Origin: Laedolimicola sp934402125
GTDB taxonomy: Bacteria > Bacillota > Clostridia > Lachnospirales > Lachnospiraceae
DNA: 64,000 nucleotides
Direction: 5' to 3'
Assembly (NCBI RefSeq): GCF_052065835.1
Contig: NZ_JBQHTG010000002.1
Coordinates: 248,001-312,000 of the forward strand
Positions 15,219 through 24,137 of this stretch are shown piece after piece. The notes beneath the pieces are model-generated. The model made no database searches. It saw nothing but the letters and a program-made list of their open reading frames with translations, and was not told where the DNA came from. The position numbers and the translations under genes were made by a program. How positions within the stretch are numbered: the first letter of the stretch is position 1; the number at the start of each line of letters is the position of its first letter.

Positions 15219-16190
15219 ATGCCTGTAGGATTGAAATTTCAAAGAAAGCATAGATTTTTAGGATATAAATTAAAATATATTTATTATTTCATTGCAAGAA
15301 GGAATGTTCTTCAAAAAAAGAAAAGCTATGGGAAATGTAATGCTGACAAAGTAATTTATATTATCAAGCCGGATTATCAGGATGGAGTGGAAGGGCTACT
15401 ATCACTAATTCATAAACAGGTCATATACATAGATTACGCAAAGAAAAATGGATACATTCCATTCGTAGATTGGAAAAATTATAAGACGCAGTATTATGAT
15501 GGAAAAAATAATGTTTGGAATTATTTCTTCGAACAGCCTTCTGATATTAAAGAAGAGGAAGTTTACAATAGTAAAAATGTCTATCTGTCCGGTTGGACGT
15601 TAAAAGATGTTAATCCACTGGGTCTGTTTGAAGCGGAGATTTTTTTTAATAAAAAACTTGAAAAAATGAGCTATGAGCTTTTAAACAAGAATTTATGTTT
15701 TAGTGATGAGGTTTTAACTCTTGTAGAAAAAGAAGCAAAGGCTCTTGATATAGATAATTGTATTGGCGTTTATGTTAGGGGAACAGATTATATAAAATTG
15801 CGTCCTTCCGGTGAATATGTGCAGCCAAATGTGAAGCAAGTGGAACAGCAAATTGAAAAGTATATCGAACAATATCATGCTTCTGTTTTTTTAGTTACAG
15901 AAGACGGAAATATTTACGATGATTTAAGAAATAAGTTTGGAGAGTACATCAAAATCGTTTCATATGATTCGTTTATCTATGATTACGATGGTAAAGACGT
16001 TCTAAGCAGATCGAATGTCTTGGAAGATGACAAAAAACTTCGTGGACAGAAATACTTAGTAAAAATGATTCTGCTTTCCAGATGTAAATATTTAATTAGT
16101 TCCATAACGCAAGGATCTAAATTCAGCTATGCCCTCAATGGTGGAAAATACGTTGACGAATATGTTTTTGATTTAGGCTTATATGATTAA
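15219..16190 (+). CDS. putative fucosyltransferase-like (GT23/O-fucosyltransferase-related) protein
   Basis: A 323-residue protein with a basic N-terminus (about residues 5-45) and a C-terminal GT-B-like part containing GVYVRGTDY (near residue 190). This resembles the H-V-R-R-T-D-Y donor loop of NodZ and alpha-1,6-fucosyltransferases and of protein O-fucosyltransferases. SSITQGSKFSYAL near the end fits the C-terminal signature region. The motif fit is partial (glycine in place of the second arginine), so a GDP-sugar donor is plausible but fucose is not certain. It lies between a GT14 and a GT2 gene in the same direction. It could be another capsule glycosyltransferase with a different donor. 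Confidence 0.6.
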   Translation: MPVGLKFQRKHRFLGYKLKYIYYFIARRNVLQKKKSYGKCNADKVIYIIKPDYQDGVEGLLSLIHKQVIYIDYAKKNGYIPFVDWKNYKTQYYDGKNNVWNYFFEQPSDIKEEEVYNSKNVYLSGWTLKDVNPLGLFEAEIFFNKKLEKMSYELLNKNLCFSDEVLTLVEKEAKALDIDNCIGVYVRGTDYIKLRPSGEYVQPNVKQVEQQIEKYIEQYHASVFLVTEDGNIYDDLRNKFGEYIKIVSYDSFIYDYDGKDVLSRSNVLEDDKKLRGQKYLVKMILLSRCKYLISSITQGSKFSYALNGGKYVDEYVFDLGLYD

Positions 16191-16210
16191 GAAAGATTGT
16201 GGTGAATTTT

Positions 16211-17254
16211 ATGCTATTCAGTGTTGTTGTCCCTGTATACAACGTAGAAAAATATTTAGATGAGTGTATAAACTCTATAATAGAACAGTCAAAAGTAATT
16301 GATAATGATCTTGAAGTTCTTCTGATTGATGATGGCTCTACAGATAACAGTGGCAGTATTTGTGATAGTTATGAAAATAAATATCCAGATTTAATACGAG
16401 TTTTTCATAAAGAAAATCAAGGATTATTAGCGACCAGGCGATATGGTTTTAAGAGGGCCAGCGGAAAATATATTGTGAATTGTGATTCTGATGATTTATT
16501 AGAACCTGGGATGTTACTGAAATTAAAAAAAATAGTAAATAAATATACGGAGCCAGATGTTATATTATTTAATTACAACTATATGGAGGGTGACTTTAAG
16601 AAAGTTGCTTATAAAAATATTTTTTCTGTAGAACCAGATATAAGAGTAGATAAGAGCAGTGTTTTAGAGACTTTCTTGAAAGAGCATAGTGTTGTGAGTT
16701 TGTGTACAAAAATATATAAAAGAAGTTGCATTGATGTTGATAAGGATTATTCATCGTTTTATAAAGTTTCAAATGGTGAAGATTCATTACAGAGCATTGA
16801 ACTATATAATAAAGCAGAAGCGTTTATTTATATAAATGATGAACTTTATGATTACCGTATTGGAACCGGAATGACCCGCAGATTTGATAGAAATTATTAT
16901 ATTGGCTTTAAGGTGGTTCTTGAGCAAATTAGAAACCAAAAGAACAGTTGGAATATATGCGATTTTGAAAAATTGTTTGCAGTAAAAGTTATGCAGACAG
17001 TGGGACGTGCCATCACACAGTCACGATATGGAGTTTGGAAGTCCTATACTCAACAAAGGGAGTATTTTACCAATATCCGCAATGATGAGATGGTTGATAC
17101 TGCGTTAAGCCACTTAAAATCCATAAAGGGATATTTGCAAACGGATCACTATTATTTATTAACGCTTTTAAAATTCAGATTATATTTTTCTATATGTATG
17201 CTTTTATACATTAAAAATACTTTGAGCCAAATTGGAAGAGGAAAGGGTAAATGA
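16211..17254 (+). CDS. GT2 family glycosyltransferase
   Basis: A 347-residue GT-A enzyme. It starts MLFSVVVPVYNVEKYLDEC, has LLIDDGSTDNSG and the metal-binding CDSDD (about residue 95), and ends in a helical tail without clear membrane spans. The donor and linkage are unknown. A GTG 12 bases upstream is in frame, but the ATG with GTGGTGA before it is preferred. Its stop overlaps the next start (ATGA), so it is translationally coupled to the polymerase gene. It adds one residue to the polysaccharide repeat unit on the cytoplasmic side. Confidence 0.85.
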   Translation: MLFSVVVPVYNVEKYLDECINSIIEQSKVIDNDLEVLLIDDGSTDNSGSICDSYENKYPDLIRVFHKENQGLLATRRYGFKRASGKYIVNCDSDDLLEPGMLLKLKKIVNKYTEPDVILFNYNYMEGDFKKVAYKNIFSVEPDIRVDKSSVLETFLKEHSVVSLCTKIYKRSCIDVDKDYSSFYKVSNGEDSLQSIELYNKAEAFIYINDELYDYRIGTGMTRRFDRNYYIGFKVVLEQIRNQKNSWNICDFEKLFAVKVMQTVGRAITQSRYGVWKSYTQQREYFTNIRNDEMVDTALSHLKSIKGYLQTDHYYLLTLLKFRLYFSICMLLYIKNTLSQIGRGKGK

Positions 17255-18417
17255 AGATAAGAAATAGCTCTAAAATAAATAAAATCAATCTCCTTCTTTC
17301 AATTTCATACGTATTATTTGTCTTTTCGCTATTCAATCGTGATGTATCAAATACCGATGTTTTATATCCGTTGACGATACCAGCAAAGTATATAGCATTT
17401 ATTATATTGACAGCTGGAATAATGTTTAGAGCATATTCTAAAAAGCAGATTCAAGTAGTGATAATTTTATTATGTGCAGATCTCTTGGTATTAGTGAAAT
17501 CTGGAGCATTAATATTTATTCTAATTAGTTTATTTGCTTTTTTTGCAAATAAATTAGAAGACAAAGATATATTAAAAGTAGCATATTTTACGTTGCTATT
17601 TTTCACTTTATGTGTCTTTATATTTTCAATCGTTGGAATTTACAATGACGAAATCACTAAAAGGTGGGTTGGCAGTGTAGCTCGACATTCTTTAGGTTTT
17701 TATCATAGTAATGTATTACCATTGATATATAGCTATTTAGTAGGATATGGATTGTTAACCGGTATATTCAAAAAGAAACATTATTTTATACTTTTAACCG
17801 TAGATTTGGTAATTTACTACTTCTGCGGTTCAAGGAACTCATTGTTTACGACATTCTTGTTAGTATTAGGAAAATGGTTTACTGATTCAGTAATAGAAAC
17901 TGGCAGATTTAAGAAAATAATTAATAGAATAGTTGGCTTTGTGGCTAAGCTTATAGTTCCTCTTTTGGCTGTATTTTCTATTTTAATACCATTAATGTTA
18001 GATAAAGTTGCTGCTTTTAGAATGCTCGATTATATGCTTTCTTATAGATTTACGTATATTGCGAGTATGATTCAAAAATTGGGGATCAGTTTAATTCCTA
18101 AAATGACAAATAAAACATATTTTGAAAATGAAATTGTGATAGATAATGGATATGCGTTTTTAATCATAAGGTATGGAGTTCTGATGATAATATTCCTAAG
18201 TATTCTTATCTATTGCGTAGCAAAAAAATATAAAAATAATACATTTGTCCTTTTTTTAATAATTGTAGTTGCATGTAGTAATCTGATAGATAATGATTTG
18301 ATTGACTATAGTGTCCTGCCATACTTAATAATTTCTGAAAAATGTTTAATAGAAGGACTTAGAAGGAGAAGTGGATATGGAAGATCTCATAAGCGTAATA
18401 ATGAGTACTTACAATGA
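17251..18417 (+). CDS. wzy: Wzy-like polysaccharide polymerase
   Basis: A 388-residue integral membrane protein with about 10 hydrophobic segments and a longer loop after the middle (GSVARHSLGFYHSN), the profile of Wzy/EpsG-type polymerases that join repeat units on the outer membrane face. The RHSLGFYHSN and CGSRNSLF stretches are common in capsule polymerases of Firmicutes. Sequence similarity in this family is always low, so the call rests on topology and on being the only such protein in an operon with Wzx. It overlaps the preceding gene by 4 bases and the following one by 41. Confidence 0.75.
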   Translation: MKIRNSSKINKINLLLSISYVLFVFSLFNRDVSNTDVLYPLTIPAKYIAFIILTAGIMFRAYSKKQIQVVIILLCADLLVLVKSGALIFILISLFAFFANKLEDKDILKVAYFTLLFFTLCVFIFSIVGIYNDEITKRWVGSVARHSLGFYHSNVLPLIYSYLVGYGLLTGIFKKKHYFILLTVDLVIYYFCGSRNSLFTTFLLVLGKWFTDSVIETGRFKKIINRIVGFVAKLIVPLLAVFSILIPLMLDKVAAFRMLDYMLSYRFTYIASMIQKLGISLIPKMTNKTYFENEIVIDNGYAFLIIRYGVLMIIFLSILIYCVAKKYKNNTFVLFLIIVVACSNLIDNDLIDYSVLPYLIISEKCLIEGLRRRSGYGRSHKRNNEYLQ

Positions 18418-19270
18418 ATCAGTTTCCGAACTAAGAGAAAGCATAGAATCGGTTTTAAAACAAACATATTCCAATATTGAATTTATAATTGTGATTGATA
18501 ATCCAAATAATGAAGAATTAAGTGCGTTTATTTATTCATTTGATGATCCTCGCATTCGTGTTATAAAAAATGACAGGAATATCGGTCTTGTTAATAGTTT
18601 AAATAAAGCTATTTGCCAATCCAAAGGAGAATATTTGGCAAGAATGGATGCAGATGATATTTGCGAAGCAAATAGACTGAAATTACAAAAAGATTATTTG
18701 GAAAAAAACAATCTTGACTTAGTCGGTGGAAGCGTTTGCTTAATTGATGAAAATGGAAATTATATTTCCAAATTACATTTTCCATGCAAGCAGTATTTAA
18801 TTAAGCGATTTTTGAAATGGGGAAATTGTATTCCTCACCCAACTTGGTTGATAAGAAAAGAAGTATATACAAAATTAAATGGGTATCGTGATGTCCCCAG
18901 ATGTGAGGACTATGATTTTGTTTGCCGATCAGTGCAAAATCATTTTAAATTGGGAAATGTGAATGATTTTATTTTAAAATACAGAATCAGATTAGATAGC
19001 GTTTCAAACAGTAACAAGGTTGAACAGTATATTTTAAGAAGATTTATATCTGAAAATAGAAAAACAGGGGTTACGGAGCGAGAAATACGAGATTATTTAG
19101 ATTCGGATTTATATTATTGTGAAATTGCAGAGTATGAAAAATTTCAGAAAATAAAAAAGAAAATTAAAACTTCTCCGAATATTGCTGATTTTGTTAAATT
19201 GTGCGGAAATGTCAATACATACTATTTGGGAATTGAAAAAGTATGTTTAAAGATAAGAAATCTGGTATAG
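18377..19270 (+). CDS. GT2 family glycosyltransferase
   Basis: A 297-residue GT-A enzyme beginning MEDLISVIMSTYNESVSEL with RMDADD (about residue 90) as the metal-binding motif and a GNCIPHPTWLIRK acceptor-side stretch common in capsule GT2 proteins. The start lies within the polymerase gene. GAAGGAGAA just before it is a good ribosome site, and a GTG 6 bases upstream is less well spaced. Donor and acceptor are unknown. It ends in a basic helical tail that may peripherally associate with the membrane. Confidence 0.85.
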   Translation: MEDLISVIMSTYNESVSELRESIESVLKQTYSNIEFIIVIDNPNNEELSAFIYSFDDPRIRVIKNDRNIGLVNSLNKAICQSKGEYLARMDADDICEANRLKLQKDYLEKNNLDLVGGSVCLIDENGNYISKLHFPCKQYLIKRFLKWGNCIPHPTWLIRKEVYTKLNGYRDVPRCEDYDFVCRSVQNHFKLGNVNDFILKYRIRLDSVSNSNKVEQYILRRFISENRKTGVTEREIRDYLDSDLYYCEIAEYEKFQKIKKKIKTSPNIADFVKLCGNVNTYYLGIEKVCLKIRNLV

Positions 19271-19318
19271 CTTGATTTAAAAATAGATACGAGACTGGTG
19301 AACGTGGAGGACATAAAT

Positions 19319-20158
19319 ATGAAAATAGCAGTTACAGGAGCTAATGGGTACCTGGGTACTGGAATTGTAAAACAATTGTGTGATGATGGACATGAAGTAA
19401 TTGCTGCTTGTCATCATGATTCAGAAGAAATTGATAATCGTGCTAAGACTGTTAAGTGTGATATTTTTTCGGTAGAAGATCCTTTTTGTGAATTTGGAAG
19501 TCCGGACGTTTTGCTGCACCTGGCATGGAGAAATGGGTTTGTACATAATGATACATCACATGTTATGGATTTGCCAAAGCATTATGACTTTTTAGAAAAA
19601 ATGGCAGCAAGCGGTGTGAAAAAAATTGCAGTGTTAGGATCTATGCATGAAGTGGGTTTTTTTGAGGGAAGTATAAAGGAAGATACACCAACTAATCCAG
19701 AAAGCTTATATGGTATATCAAAAGATGCATTACGCAATATGACAAAGCTGATTTGTAAAAATCATAATGTTATTTTCCAATGGCTCAGGGGATATTATAT
19801 TGTCGGCAATACAGAGCATGGGTGCTCAATTTTTTCAAAGATAACTGCAGCTGAAAAAGAAGGGAAAAAACTGTTTCCATTTACGTCAGGACAAAATCAA
19901 TGGGATTTCATTGACTATAATGAATTTTCTCAACAAGTATCGGCGGCAATTGAGCAAAATGAAGTTGTTGGCATTATAAATATATGTCATGGAAGGCCTG
20001 AGAAGCTGGCTGACCGAGTAGAAAGATTTATCAGAGAAAATAATTATAATATAAAACTTGATTATGGTAAATTCCCGGATCGTCCATATGATAGCAAGGC
20101 TGTTTGGGGGGACGATGCAAAAATAAAAATTATCATGGAAAATAGAAAATCAAAATAA
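19319..20158 (+). CDS. NAD-dependent sugar epimerase/dehydratase (extended SDR)
   Basis: A 279-residue short-chain dehydrogenase of the nucleotide-sugar epimerase type. It begins MKIAVTGANGYLGTG (GxxGxxG). The catalytic YGISK (YxxxK) follows at mid-protein, after the GSMHEVG strand. It likely alters or reduces an activated sugar used by the neighbouring transferases. It is shorter than GalE or RmlB and its substrate cannot be assigned. ATG 19319 with GTGGAGGA about 8 bases upstream is preferred over an in-frame GTG at 19298. Confidence 0.82.
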   Translation: MKIAVTGANGYLGTGIVKQLCDDGHEVIAACHHDSEEIDNRAKTVKCDIFSVEDPFCEFGSPDVLLHLAWRNGFVHNDTSHVMDLPKHYDFLEKMAASGVKKIAVLGSMHEVGFFEGSIKEDTPTNPESLYGISKDALRNMTKLICKNHNVIFQWLRGYYIVGNTEHGCSIFSKITAAEKEGKKLFPFTSGQNQWDFIDYNEFSQQVSAAIEQNEVVGIINICHGRPEKLADRVERFIRENNYNIKLDYGKFPDRPYDSKAVWGDDAKIKIIMENRKSK

Positions 20159-20169
20159 AGGGACTGGAT

Positions 20170-20802
20170 ATGTTATATAAAAAATTGCAAAAAATTTGGC
20201 ATTATATAAAATGTGTCATTATTTGTAAGCAAGAGATTGGTTATGGTTCCAAAAAGAAGTTTAGAAAATTTGGGAAAAATTCTATAATTGCAAGGCCTTA
20301 TTTACAGTTGTCAGGATGCCGAAATATTGAAATTGGGAATGGTACTACCATACTAAACAATAGCCGTCTTTCGGTTTATGGCAATGATAGTAATAAAGCC
20401 AATATAACAATTGGAAACAATTGTTATATTGGCTTTGGATTTTCAGCATTAGCTTCATCCAAAGCAAGTATAACTATAGAAGATAATGTGTTATTTGCCT
20501 CAAATGTTATTGTGACAAATGAAAATCATGGTATGGATCCGGAGAGCATAGTGCCATACATGGATCAAGAATTAACGGCAAATGATGTGTTTATTGGTGA
20601 AGGCTCCTGGATAGGGGAAAAGGTTTGTATCCTGTCTGGTGTTTCTATTGGGAAGAAATGCATAATTGGAGCAGGATCAGTGGTCACAAAATCTATACCA
20701 AGTTATTCTATAGCAGCAGGTAATCCTGCAAAAGTGTTAAAAGTATATAATTTTGAGTCGAAAAGATGGGAAAAATATAATGAAGAAAATGGAGAAAAAT
20801 AA
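20170..20802 (+). CDS. hexapeptide-repeat O-acetyltransferase (WbbJ-like)
   Basis: A 210-residue left-handed beta-helix protein with hexad repeats from about residue 50 to 185. Examples are the ITIGNNCYIG run and VFIGEGSWIGEKVCILSGVSIG then CIIGAGSVVTKSI. NENHG supplies the usual catalytic histidine, and GNPAKVLK ends the fold. Such enzymes acetylate sugar hydroxyls or amino groups with acetyl-CoA. The first 35 residues are basic and not part of the helix. The coding sequence overlaps the next start by 23 bases. Confidence 0.87.
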   Translation: MLYKKLQKIWHYIKCVIICKQEIGYGSKKKFRKFGKNSIIARPYLQLSGCRNIEIGNGTTILNNSRLSVYGNDSNKANITIGNNCYIGFGFSALASSKASITIEDNVLFASNVIVTNENHGMDPESIVPYMDQELTANDVFIGEGSWIGEKVCILSGVSIGKKCIIGAGSVVTKSIPSYSIAAGNPAKVLKVYNFESKRWEKYNEENGEK

Positions 20803-21712
20803 AATTTATTTGCCATTGCAAGGAAGAATTGGAAATCAACTTTTTCAATATGCATTTGCAAGAAAACTACAATTAGAAATGCCTAATAATCCCACAATTA
20901 TAATGGATGATTCTGACATTATCCGATGCAATTGGGAAAATTCCTTAATGTATTATGATTTGCCGAATGTGGAATATATACATGAAAGCATTCTTGAAAA
21001 TCGTTTTGTGATGACAAAACAGTATTTTCTTAGAAAAATATACCGAGTTTTAACACGAAAAAAAAATTATATGGAAAAGTTTAGGATTGAAAACAAATTA
21101 AATCCTTTTTTTAATAAATCAGGACTTTTCTTCTGTGAAAATGGTTATATGGAACAGCATTTAAATATAAAAAAGCCGATTTACATTGAGGGATATTTCC
21201 AGTCACAAAAATATTTCAATGAAATAAAAGCGGATTTACTGACTTTGTTTGATGGGACACAATTTCCTGATTATGACAAGTATCCGGGACTTTACAAATT
21301 GCGTGAACGAAACAGTGTTTGTATAAGCGTAAAGGTTGAGCATAATGTTGGAAGTTCTATGTACGATGTGTGTTCAATGAAATATTGGGAAGAAGCCATT
21401 CAATATATAATAAAAAATGTCGATAATCCGTTGTTCTTTATTTGCTCGGATAATGTAGATTATGTATTGGAGCATTTGATTGACGCTTCAAAATACGATT
21501 ATGTGGTTCAGGATAAAAGCAAACCGGTCTATGTGTCGCTTGCAGCAATGAGTGAATGTAAGAATTTTATTATAGGAAATACTACATTTGGTTGGTGGGC
21601 ACAGTATTTATCTAAAGCGGATAACAAAATTGTTGTAGCTCCTTCCAGATGGATGTCGGTTGATATGCCAATTGATTTATATGAAGATAGCTGGCATTTA
21701 ATTGAAGTATAG
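20780..21712 (+). CDS. GT11 family glycosyltransferase (alpha-1,2-fucosyltransferase-like)
   Basis: A 310-residue GT11-type enzyme. GRIGNQLFQYAFAR (15-28) is the diagnostic N-terminal motif, with the acceptor-region GYFQSQKYF in the middle and NTTFGWWAQYL near the C-terminus. GT11 enzymes usually transfer fucose from GDP-fucose to O2 of galactose, making the H-type unit. The donor-binding HxRRGDY motif is not recognisable; the matching strand reads ISVKVEH at 182-188. So the donor preference may differ or activity may be reduced. It precedes a GT6 gene, an arrangement known from bacteria making ABH-like glycans (for example E. coli O86). ATG 20780 is chosen; 20789 is also possible. Confidence 0.78.
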   Translation: MKKMEKNKIYLPLQGRIGNQLFQYAFARKLQLEMPNNPTIIMDDSDIIRCNWENSLMYYDLPNVEYIHESILENRFVMTKQYFLRKIYRVLTRKKNYMEKFRIENKLNPFFNKSGLFFCENGYMEQHLNIKKPIYIEGYFQSQKYFNEIKADLLTLFDGTQFPDYDKYPGLYKLRERNSVCISVKVEHNVGSSMYDVCSMKYWEEAIQYIIKNVDNPLFFICSDNVDYVLEHLIDASKYDYVVQDKSKPVYVSLAAMSECKNFIIGNTTFGWWAQYLSKADNKIVVAPSRWMSVDMPIDLYEDSWHLIEV

Positions 21713-21730
21713 AGAATGTGAGGAATGTTT

Positions 21731-22588
21731 ATGACAAAAAGCATTGGAATATTATATATATGTACAGGACCATATGTATTATTTTGGAAGGACTTCTATG
21801 AGTCATTTGAAAAGAATTTTTTACCCAGTTATGAGAAAAGATATTATGTCTTTACAGATGCCGAGGAAATCTTTGCCGAGAACAATATAAATGTAAAAAA
21901 AATAGCAATTGAGCCAATGCCTTGGCCGCTTATTACGCTTTTTAGATTTTCAACATTTTTGAAGATAGAAGATGAGCTGAATAAATGTGATTATCTCATG
22001 TTTTCGAATGCAAACATGATTTGTAATGAGATTATCACACCGGAAGAATTTTTGCCAAGAAAAAATGAAGTGCTATCTGTGACTGCACACCCGGGATATT
22101 ATGGAAAAAGTAAAATAGAATTTCCTTATGAGAGAAGAAAAATTTCTTCGGCATATATACCGTGGAACTGTGGAGAAAATTATGTGATTGGTGCGATGTT
22201 CTGTGGTACAAGTGATGCATTCATTAAGATGTCAAAAACGCTCAAACATAATATTGAGGAAGATTTAAAAAAGAATATTATTGCAAAATGGCATGATGAA
22301 TCACAGCTAAATAGATATATCGTTAATAAACCGGGAGTTCGTATATTAGAGCCAATGTATTGCTATCCTTGTGGCATGGAAGTTTCATATCCTAAGAAAA
22401 TATATGCTGTAAGTAAACAAGCAAAATTTGATGTTAAGTCCTTTAAAGGTCAGTATGCTAAGAGACAAAGTAGTGTAAGAAAATCTTTGGGCGTCTTGAA
22501 AAGAAAGCTGTTATTGAAAGAAAGACTTATGTATTTGATAGACGTTATCTCAGGAGCTCATATTAAGGAAATAAGTGATGAAGAATAA
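21731..22588 (+). CDS. GT6 family glycosyltransferase (ABO blood-group transferase-like)
   Basis: A 285-residue GT6 enzyme. It has the family pattern IGILYICTGPYVLFWKDFY, YYVFTD (39-44), WPLITLFRF (65-73), the central FSNANM with NAN at 93-95, an AMFCGTSDAF stretch, and WHDESQLNRY with His188, Asp189 and Glu190, the catalytic-site block shared with human A/B transferases. Mammalian enzymes have DVD at the metal site; bacterial ones have NXN and work without metal, as seen here. GT6 enzymes add alpha-1,3-GalNAc or Gal, usually to Fuc-alpha-1,2-Gal. The AGGA before 21731 favours that ATG over the one at 21725. The downstream flippase gene overlaps by 11 bases. Confidence 0.88.
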   Translation: MTKSIGILYICTGPYVLFWKDFYESFEKNFLPSYEKRYYVFTDAEEIFAENNINVKKIAIEPMPWPLITLFRFSTFLKIEDELNKCDYLMFSNANMICNEIITPEEFLPRKNEVLSVTAHPGYYGKSKIEFPYERRKISSAYIPWNCGENYVIGAMFCGTSDAFIKMSKTLKHNIEEDLKKNIIAKWHDESQLNRYIVNKPGVRILEPMYCYPCGMEVSYPKKIYAVSKQAKFDVKSFKGQYAKRQSSVRKSLGVLKRKLLLKERLMYLIDVISGAHIKEISDEE

Positions 22589-24119
22589 AAAAGCTACTTT
22601 AATAAATATATTTGCTGCATTTATTACACTCGGGGTCCAAATGTTTATTAGCTTTTGGTTATCCCCTTTTGTTGTAGGAAAATTAGGCGAAGAGGCATAT
22701 GGATTTATAAATTTAGCTAACAATTTTGTCTCATACGCCAGCCTTGTTTCCGTTGCAATTAATTCGATGGCTTGTAGATATATATCTGTAGAATATAATT
22801 CAGGCAATAAAGAAAAGGCAAAGTCGTATTTTTGCTCTGTCTTTATCTCAAATTGCTTTTTGTATGGGCTAATATTGATTATTTCCATTTTGTTTGTTTG
22901 GAAATTGGAATACATTGTGAATATCACAGCCGCATTGGTGTTCCAAGTTAAACTGACATTTTTACTGAGTTTTGTAAATATGGGAACATCTTTAATAGGC
23001 ACGGTTTATACGGCTGCAGCATTTACAACAGGAGAAATGCACTATAATTCGATTGTGCAAATAGTATCGAATGTAATTAAAAGTATACTAATATTTACCC
23101 TTTTCTCTTTTTTGCCAGCAAAGGTTTATTATTTGAGCTTAGCAACTCTTATTGCTGGCATTGTAACTCTTTGGGGAAATTACAAAGTTACCAAAAAATT
23201 GTTTGTTGATTTTGATATAGATAAAAATTATTTTGATTTCGGTAAACTAAAAGTATTGTTGAAGTCGGGATTTTGGGTATTGATATCTAATATAAGCAAT
23301 TTGTTACTAAATGGATTGGATCTTTTATTTAGCAACTGGTTCATCAGTAGTGCTATAATGGGGCGTCTTTCTTTGGCTAAGCAAATCCCCTTGGCGTTAA
23401 GTAATGCCTTAGGCGTGTTTTCAAATATTTTCTCTTCAGCCTTAACGAAAGTTTTTGCGTCAGATGGCAACAACAAACTTATTTATGAAGCCAATAGTCA
23501 GCTGAAAATATTGACGATGTTTTTCACGGTTCCATATGCTGGTATTATTGTGTTTGGATATGATTTTTTAAAGCTATGGTTGAGTGACACAAGCTATACA
23601 GGAACACAGTTCGTAGAAATATATATTCTCATGCTCTTAGTGCTTTTGGATATTATTATCAGCACATATATGTACAGCATTCATTCTATATTTATTGCTA
23701 TTGATAAAGTTAGGATATATTCAGTTGTACTGCTCGTTTCAAGTATAATCAGTATTGCAACTACCCTAATACTTCTGAAATGTACTGGATTAGGTGTTTA
23801 TGCTATAGCAGGAACGAGTACAGTAATTTTAGGGTTTACGCATGGAGTTGTTGTTCCGGCGTGTGCAGCAAAATTACTGCATCGACCTATATGGACGTTT
23901 TGGAAAACAGAATTTAGATCCTGGGTATCATTAGCTGTTGTATGTGTTGTTTTCTTTGTAGTAAAAAATTTGATGGATTTCCCTAATTGGATTAGCTTTT
24001 TCGTTAATATATTGATTGTAGGTTTGATTGGGTATATATTGGAATTTATTCTCATTTTTAGCAAACAGGAGAAAAATGAGATAATTAGCATTATAAAACT
24101 CAAATTGATAAGAAAATAG
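22578..24119 (+). CDS. wzx: Wzx-type polysaccharide flippase
   Basis: A 513-residue MOP-superfamily membrane protein with about 14 hydrophobic segments. The start ATLINIFAAFITLGVQMFI and the early GEEAYGF are typical of the polysaccharide-export (PST/RfbX) branch. It would move lipid-linked repeat units to the outer face for polymerisation by the Wzy encoded upstream. AAGGA about 9 bases before ATG 22578 supports this start over an in-frame GTG one codon upstream. No chain-length regulator (Wzz/Wzd-Wze) or priming phosphoglycosyl transferase is encoded in the window. Confidence 0.87.
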   Translation: MKNKKATLINIFAAFITLGVQMFISFWLSPFVVGKLGEEAYGFINLANNFVSYASLVSVAINSMACRYISVEYNSGNKEKAKSYFCSVFISNCFLYGLILIISILFVWKLEYIVNITAALVFQVKLTFLLSFVNMGTSLIGTVYTAAAFTTGEMHYNSIVQIVSNVIKSILIFTLFSFLPAKVYYLSLATLIAGIVTLWGNYKVTKKLFVDFDIDKNYFDFGKLKVLLKSGFWVLISNISNLLLNGLDLLFSNWFISSAIMGRLSLAKQIPLALSNALGVFSNIFSSALTKVFASDGNNKLIYEANSQLKILTMFFTVPYAGIIVFGYDFLKLWLSDTSYTGTQFVEIYILMLLVLLDIIISTYMYSIHSIFIAIDKVRIYSVVLLVSSIISIATTLILLKCTGLGVYAIAGTSTVILGFTHGVVVPACAAKLLHRPIWTFWKTEFRSWVSLAVVCVVFFVVKNLMDFPNWISFFVNILIVGLIGYILEFILIFSKQEKNEIISIIKLKLIRK

Positions 24120-24137
24120 GGGGGAGAGAGAAAACTT

